From positions 61,298,494-61,362,493 of the forward strand of contig NC_053045.1 of assembly GCF_003473485.1 (NCBI RefSeq): DNA of 64,000 nt. Reading direction: 5' to 3'. The notes beneath the pieces were generated by a model. It was not told where the DNA came from and made no database searches. It saw only the letters and a list, made by a program, of their open reading frames with translations. Numbering within the stretch: the stretch's first letter is position 1; every line of letters begins with the position of its first letter. The position numbers were made by a program, and so were the translations under genes. This stretch comes from Medicago truncatula. Taxonomy: Eukaryota; Streptophyta; Magnoliopsida; Fabales; Fabaceae. Shown here one piece after another: positions 58,951 through 64,000 of the stretch.

Positions 58951-59300
58951 AATAAAGGCCAAGAAATTGCCATTTTAAATGAACTCTTTAATATAAAGTA
59001 AATTCAATATAAAATTGAGATATATTTACCTAAATACGAATTTAATAACAAATCTGTGTAACTAAAAATGATGTTTGAAAGGTAATTGTAACTTCATATT
59101 ACTAAAAAAATATAAAATTGATTGAGATATAATAATTTGAAGATATACTAATCAAATAGCTCAAATATTCTCAAATCTTTTAAAAAAATGGCTCAAATAT
59201 TTTAGACGACAATTATCAGGTAGTGGGGGAACACAGTAACTTGATATATGACATGGTGGAAAATCAATAAAAACGTTCCATCAAGCTTCGAAAATATTTA

Positions 59301-59712
59301 GAAATTTGCTCTTTAGGCAGGTTTGTTTGCTCTCGGACACCCCATAAATAACTATTTTATCTTCAACAGCAGTTAACTATTATTTACTCTCAATGATAAT
59401 TACCGCTGTTTTAAATCTAGACATGCATATACAAGAACCAAAAAACTCCTACGACAGTTAAGTATCATAGGAGCCTTAACCAAGATTTATTTGTAGCCAT
59501 ACTCGGTGTTATGTAAACCTGTTTGAAAACCTTGTCGTAGGGAGGATGATGGTGTAACATAATCAGAAGTTGTGTCTTTAGAAAAACCACTCTTCCCGCT
59601 TCCTCAAAACACATGGAAAAGCAACTACCATTCATTAGGACATTGAGCACCAAACAACAGTTAACTATCGGAGTGCCGGAGAGCAAATAATGAAGTATAA
59701 AGAGCATTTTTC
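59301..59712. mobile_element. Mutator-like MITE, 412 bp, with 9-bp target duplication
   Basis: The left end GAAATTTGCTCTTTA and the right end, inverted, GAAAAATGCTCTTTA are followed by a second matched block (TTTGCTCTCGG versus TTTGCTCTCCGG). The flanking 9-mers are identical: AAATATTTA at 59292-59300 and 59713-59721. No transposase is encoded. The 80-codon ORF inside is not recognisable. Confidence 0.85.
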
Positions 59713-59877
59713 AAATATTTATAAAATTTATGGATCATAGCAACTTAAGAAAAAAAATATGAACGGGTCTTGAACCCTTTCATTGACAAAAAAAAGTTAT
59801 GGGCCCTTTATTCTTAGAAAAATGCTCTCCTCCCATCAAAAATTGCTCGCTCCCAACTAAACTTTCGAAAATATCAT

Positions 59878-59976
59878 GCGTGACTTAAGTCTCACGCTGC
59901 ATGAGTTAACTCATACTGGTTATAAATCCTGTGTGAGTTAACTCACGTAGGTTATAAACCATGCGTGAGTTAAACC
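59878..59976. repeat. 32-bp tandem repeat with internal palindrome
   Basis: Units of 32 bp start at 59899 and 59931, with a partial third at 59963 and a diverged first at 59878. Each contains GTGAGTTAACTCAC or a variant, a 14-bp palindrome, followed by GGTTATAAA. Confidence 0.75.
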
Positions 59977-59999
59977 AAACATACCAATTTATAGAAGGT

Positions 60000-62791
60000 T
60001 CTATGCGTCGTGGACCATATAAACTATTGATGCAATGTGGACCACAGAAAAATCTTGTATTTGACTGATTCAGATTAAATAATCCAAAATATGACAAAAC
60101 CCTCAATGCAGAAGTTTTTGCACATTCTTGACATGTTTCAGATGTAATGATCTGAACCACTAAAATATTGTTTATGGATTATATTATTTGAAACATCCCG
60201 AGAACATGGACAACATTATTGCCACCGAGGTTTGGCTGATGGGTGGCATTGTCAACAACCTTTGACTGGTTAGTCCCGTTTTACACATCCATATTGATTG
60301 TAGCTATAGTCTGGGTGGTGTTGCTATAAATAGCATTTCTTTCTTCCGAATTTTTCATTCTACAACTCTACTTCTTTCCTTCTTCCATTTTGTTTCTTAT
60401 TTTTCTTTTGGGGGACATTTATGTTGTTATGGTTTCCACAGAGGCCGTTGTATAAGTAGTTGTGGGGTTAGTATGATTGAGTTGAGTGTGTTGTTCCATA
60501 TCAACTTGTATTTCAGATCAGTTTTGAAAATGAGATTGTTTTCACCTTCTCACTCTCCATTGTCATGTACTCCAGCTTCTCCTGCACTATCATCTTGTAT
60601 TTCATAAATCTTGATCAATTCAAATATGGGATTGTTCCCATCTTCTTCCTCTGTCTTCTTGTACTACACATTTAGCTTTAGTAACATGTTTGCAAATAAA
60701 TTCAATTTTTTTAAACAAATCAAAAGACTTTATAATCCAAACACCCTTTTTACATGTTTTGAAACCGCTCTTGTGCCTAACAAATGATGAAGAAAACAAT
60801 TATGAAATTGCATTCAGGCACAATAGAGGTTCGAAACATATAAATAGAACGTTTGGAGTTTAAAATCAAGACGTGTAAAAATGACTTTTGTTTAGATTCC
60901 ATAATCCGAACATAACATTTAAAATGACTATTGCTAATTTTCTCCATTTTTCATATATTTTTCAGGGCACATTAGAGACATGGGGTGGGACGGAAGAGAA
61001 TTTCATCGAGAATATCCTCTTGGACGTTTATTCCGTCTCAGATTAATAATGTTTCTATAATCCAAACTGCATATGACGCACGAAAAACTTAAATGTGGAA
61101 AAAGAAGCATTATTAATTTTTCCTTTCCTGTACTAACTCTTCTCGTCAGCAGGAATGATCTGCCTTAAATTTTGCATAATTTGTGCACGGAATAGTTTGT
61201 GCAAACAAATACTAGTATTTTTGTAAACAACCACACAACATTAGTAGTTCTCGTTCGCCACTAGATCTATCATTTTTATTAGGTGGAGACAAATTTTGGC
61301 TTCTGGAAAAAAGAAAATTGTGACTCAATTTGGTGCCTGAAAAAATAAATGCAATTTAATTTATAAACTTGGGTCACTCGAGGTTTGCTTTTTTTCAAAA
61401 TAAGGAAAATGCTAACGGATACTTCAAGACATTGTTTAAGGACTTTGATTTACTAGTAATAATAGTCAATAACAAAATTAAAACAAAGGTTAAGATGACA
61501 AATATTGTAAGTGCATAACAATAATAACCCAAAGACAATTATTAATGTGCATAATAAATTCTAAACAAAAATATCAAAATTGTTAGGTTAAATGTCATGA
61601 TCAGAGTTCAACCCCAACACCTCCACTTATGTGTGTGAATTTATAATCACTTTGTCATTTCGTCTATTAAAAAACACTTTACATCTGTGTATGAACTAGA
61701 GAAGAGATAGCAAGAAAGAAAAGATAATACAGATAGAAGAAGACAAGATCTTGGCAATGAAATTCTGAAATTCAACCGCATGCTTCGCCGGTCGGGGGCA
61801 CTGTAGTGCTTCATCAAAGCATGATTAATTAACAAAATAATTCTGAATGTGCTGTAATTAGAAAAGAAGTGTTGGATAGATTTATAGATATAGATATAAG
61901 CACAATTGGTTAATTAACTTGATCCACGAGTTCTTTGTTTGCATCCTCCAAAAGGCAAAATTACTGCAATCCTTTCATCATTTTAATTAACATAAGGAAA
62001 AAAAAAATCAAACATGGGTTTGGTTGCTAGTTAAGACATATAGATATAGGTACTTCATGCCTTTTAATTTAGGTCAAAGGTACTCACGAGAGGGAGAGGG
62101 AAAAGGTAGATATGTAATGATTAATTAATAAATCAGAGAGTTAAGGCGAGTGTTTGTATACTATCCTATGGCCGACATAACTTGTTTGTAGGCAAAACAT
62201 ATGGGGAACATAGATTGTGACTTAACTCACCCAAAAGAAAAGCACTTAAAAGCAAAAAAAATCACAAAAAGAGGTACCCTACGTACAAATTTAACAAACC
62301 AAAATAGGAAAAGGGGAAGCTTTTTGAAGTTTAGCGTTTGACTATGTAATTGTTTTCAATTCATATTATTATCCCTTTTAAAGTTCGATTAGTGAGAATA
62401 GTTGGAGAACATTATCTTCATTATTTAGTAGTTACTCTTTTTTTCTTACTGATATGTCATGTATTTAGATAATAGAAGAAACACAAAGGAATATACAATG
62501 GTAATAAAATAATTCATGAAAAAGTTTTTTGAACAGATACTGCTAATACGTTTGAATGAAAGCTCAGATCCAGAACCCCATCAAATTATTCATCCATGAA
62601 AAACATAGCTCCTTTTTTTTTTTTTGACATAACTCATATTCGTTTATTTGTCCAAGAAAATGATCATCCTTGCCAAATTTTATCGGGCAACTTTTTTTTT
62701 TTTTTTTGATGTATGCATGACAAAATGAACCTAAATATAAACGGTGGCATAAACTTTAAAAAAAAAAAATAAAAAAAAAAAAAGGTACAAG
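60000..62791. other. Intergenic DNA and GPAT9 3' flank
   Basis: No gene could be supported. TATAAATA lies at 60325-60332 before a CT-rich leader-like stretch, but no ORF follows. A small GC-richer island lies at 61770-61810. The last few hundred bases before 62792 include the probable GPAT9 3' UTR, with long poly-T and poly-A runs. Confidence 0.4.
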
Positions 62792-63854
62792 TCATTTTTC
62801 TTCCAAGCGCCGCAGCACCGACTCAGCAAAGTTCTGTTGCCTACACAAATGAGTATATTCAACATAACACGTAAGAATTAACTTAAAAACTAACAAATCA
62901 CAGCAGGGCCATTGAATATTGTAAAACACTAACACTATATTTTGATATAAACAGAAAGGTTCAAGTTCAGGGTTTACACATGTAGGGTTGAGTAGGTTTA
63001 GGCCAACCTCGTTAGCTGATCCCATCAAAATTCATGTGTTCGGATAGAGTCAAAATCAGTTTTTTGTCAAATTCAACTAATCCAACCCATTGATGAATCT
63101 ATTGGGTTGGAACGGGTTATAAGACAATATTTTGAAAATTCCAAAAAATTAATCTAATTAAATGACATTCTATTTCATGAAATTTCTACTACCTAGACTA
63201 ATTTTAAACTTTAGCACATGAATTAAATTGAAAATTTTCTAAATTCAACAACATTAACAAAAAAATAAATATCGCATTTTTCACGGAATCACAGGTTTGA
63301 AATCATAAACTCGTTACCCAAACCAATCCACTTCGGGTTTGGCTGAATTTAGTTGATTTGTGCTCGACCCAAACTAAAAAAAAACAAATCAAACATTTGT
63401 GTTGAGTTGGATTATCAGATTGATCCCGTACCATGAACATCCCTAGTTCAAGTAACACATTTGATAATTGATATAAGGGTTTTTCTGTTCCAGACAATAT
63501 ATGATAGTACAGTGGACACCCAGAAAAATTGGAACTTGAACTTACTTTCTTTCTCTATGCTTTGGGCTAGGACGAGAATACTTCAGATATCCATCCCAAG
63601 GAACCTTCTTAAGGCCAGCACGAGTTGAGATTATGTCTCTAACCCTGAACAATTAAAATTAAATTGATACAATTACAACACTTGGAGAAAGAAAAACATA
63701 GACCTCTGTATATTTGGGGGTCAAGATTATTTACCTTTCTGCAAACTCGATGGGTGTCTCTCCTGGCTTCAGACTTTGTGGCTCCAAGTACCAAACATCA
63801 CAAACAACAGCCCAAGATGTCATTAGCTGCAACAGATGTTTAGTGAATGATTGC
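62792..63854 (-). CDS. GPAT9: Glycerol-3-phosphate acyltransferase 9, last three exons (partial)
   Basis: Exons on the minus strand are 63854-63735, 63644-63546 and 62840-62792, joined in phase at GT-AG introns and ending TGA. They encode about 89 residues: QSFTKHLLQLMTSWAVVCDV, then WYLEPQSLKPGETPIEFAER, then GLKKVPWDGYLKYSRPSPKH, and a C-terminal FAESVLRRLEEK. This is the conserved C terminus of plant GPAT9, the ER membrane enzyme that acylates glycerol-3-phosphate at sn-1 in the first step of storage and membrane glycerolipid synthesis. The acyltransferase blocks (HX4D and the glycerol-binding motif) lie upstream, beyond the right edge. The final residues are basic and acidic, as in ER-retained family members. 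Confidence 0.9.
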
Positions 63855-64000
63855 CTGCAAAGCATGAAATGCAGAATCTCTATTATATCAATAAACAATT
63901 TACATGGTAGAAGTAATCAGTGTTGTTGATTGCAGATGGCGGAAAGCCAAAAATCCTCCATAAACTGCAATTGCCAATTGCGCTGCCATCCTTTACGAAT
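63855..64000 (-). other. Intron of GPAT9 running off the window
   Basis: Upstream of the exon at 63854 the minus strand ends in TTTGCAG. No sequence matching the preceding GPAT9 segment is seen before 64000, so the intron is at least 146 bp. Confidence 0.6.

Noticed and set aside
59465-59707. 80-codon minus-strand ORF
   Set aside because: It lies wholly inside the 412-bp Mutator-type MITE and has no recognisable motif.
60325-60480. Possible promoter and leader (TATAAATA followed by CT-rich sequence)
   Set aside because: No ORF of convincing length or content follows; a promoter cannot be supported from TATA alone.
61647-61835. 62-codon minus-strand ORF with a leucine-rich stretch, in a slightly GC-richer island
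   Set aside because: No signal-peptide layout at the N terminus, no known peptide-hormone motif, and no upstream promoter; kept only as intergenic DNA.
1-64000. CRISPR arrays, bacterial operons, or a metabolic gene cluster
   Set aside because: The tandem repeats lack spacer structure, the gene models have plant introns, and the identified genes belong to unrelated pathways.

Overview
The window looks like nuclear DNA from a dicot plant, most likely a papilionoid legume close to Medicago. That assignment is inferred from AT-rich intergenic DNA, GT-AG introns, tRNA-derived SINEs and families of small MITEs that I associate with legumes. No organelle or bacterial sequence was seen. Six protein genes can be modelled exon by exon, one more is only a 3' fragment, and most of the rest is transposon-derived or unremarkable AT-rich DNA.

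Layout from left to right: (1) 182-1627, the last two coding exons of an unrecognised small protein (+). (2) 3679-10750, a 15-exon WD40 gene of the WDR75/UTP17 type, a small-subunit processome factor (+). (3) 15935-16965, a decayed reverse-transcriptase element (-). (4) 17372-20922, a receptor-like cytoplasmic kinase of the RLCK-VI/RBK group (-), whose last acidic exon lies behind a 1.6-kb intron. (5) 23001-23716, a non-autonomous CACTA element with a TAT target duplication. (6) 26310-29730, a nearly complete PIF/Harbinger transposon with an intact Myb/SANT-like ORF and a damaged DDE transposase. (7) 30600-31092, a LINE remnant. (8) 31535-32095, SNRNP27, an intronless coding sequence for a tri-snRNP protein (+). 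(9) 37470-38591, a divergent three-exon Rubisco small-subunit gene (-). (10) 40028-45135, a VIN3-like Polycomb cofactor of the VIL2/VEL1 type (-). (11) 45.4-62.8 kb, a repeat-rich gene desert with two Mutator-like elements carrying exact 9-bp target duplications, a copia fragment, a LINE 3' end, SINEs and LTR-like repeats. (12) 62792-63854, the last three exons of GPAT9 (-), which runs off the right edge.

The genes do not form a pathway. They cover ribosome assembly, kinase signalling, splicing, carbon fixation, chromatin silencing and glycerolipid synthesis, which is a normal mixture for a plant chromosome arm. I found no new multi-gene system. The observations most worth following up are the divergent small-subunit gene, the Harbinger element whose transposase N terminus seems to have been replaced by short tandem repeats, the tandem repeat in VIL2 intron 1 that has a relative at 55 kb, and the small DNA transposons whose exact boundaries can be read from the sequence.
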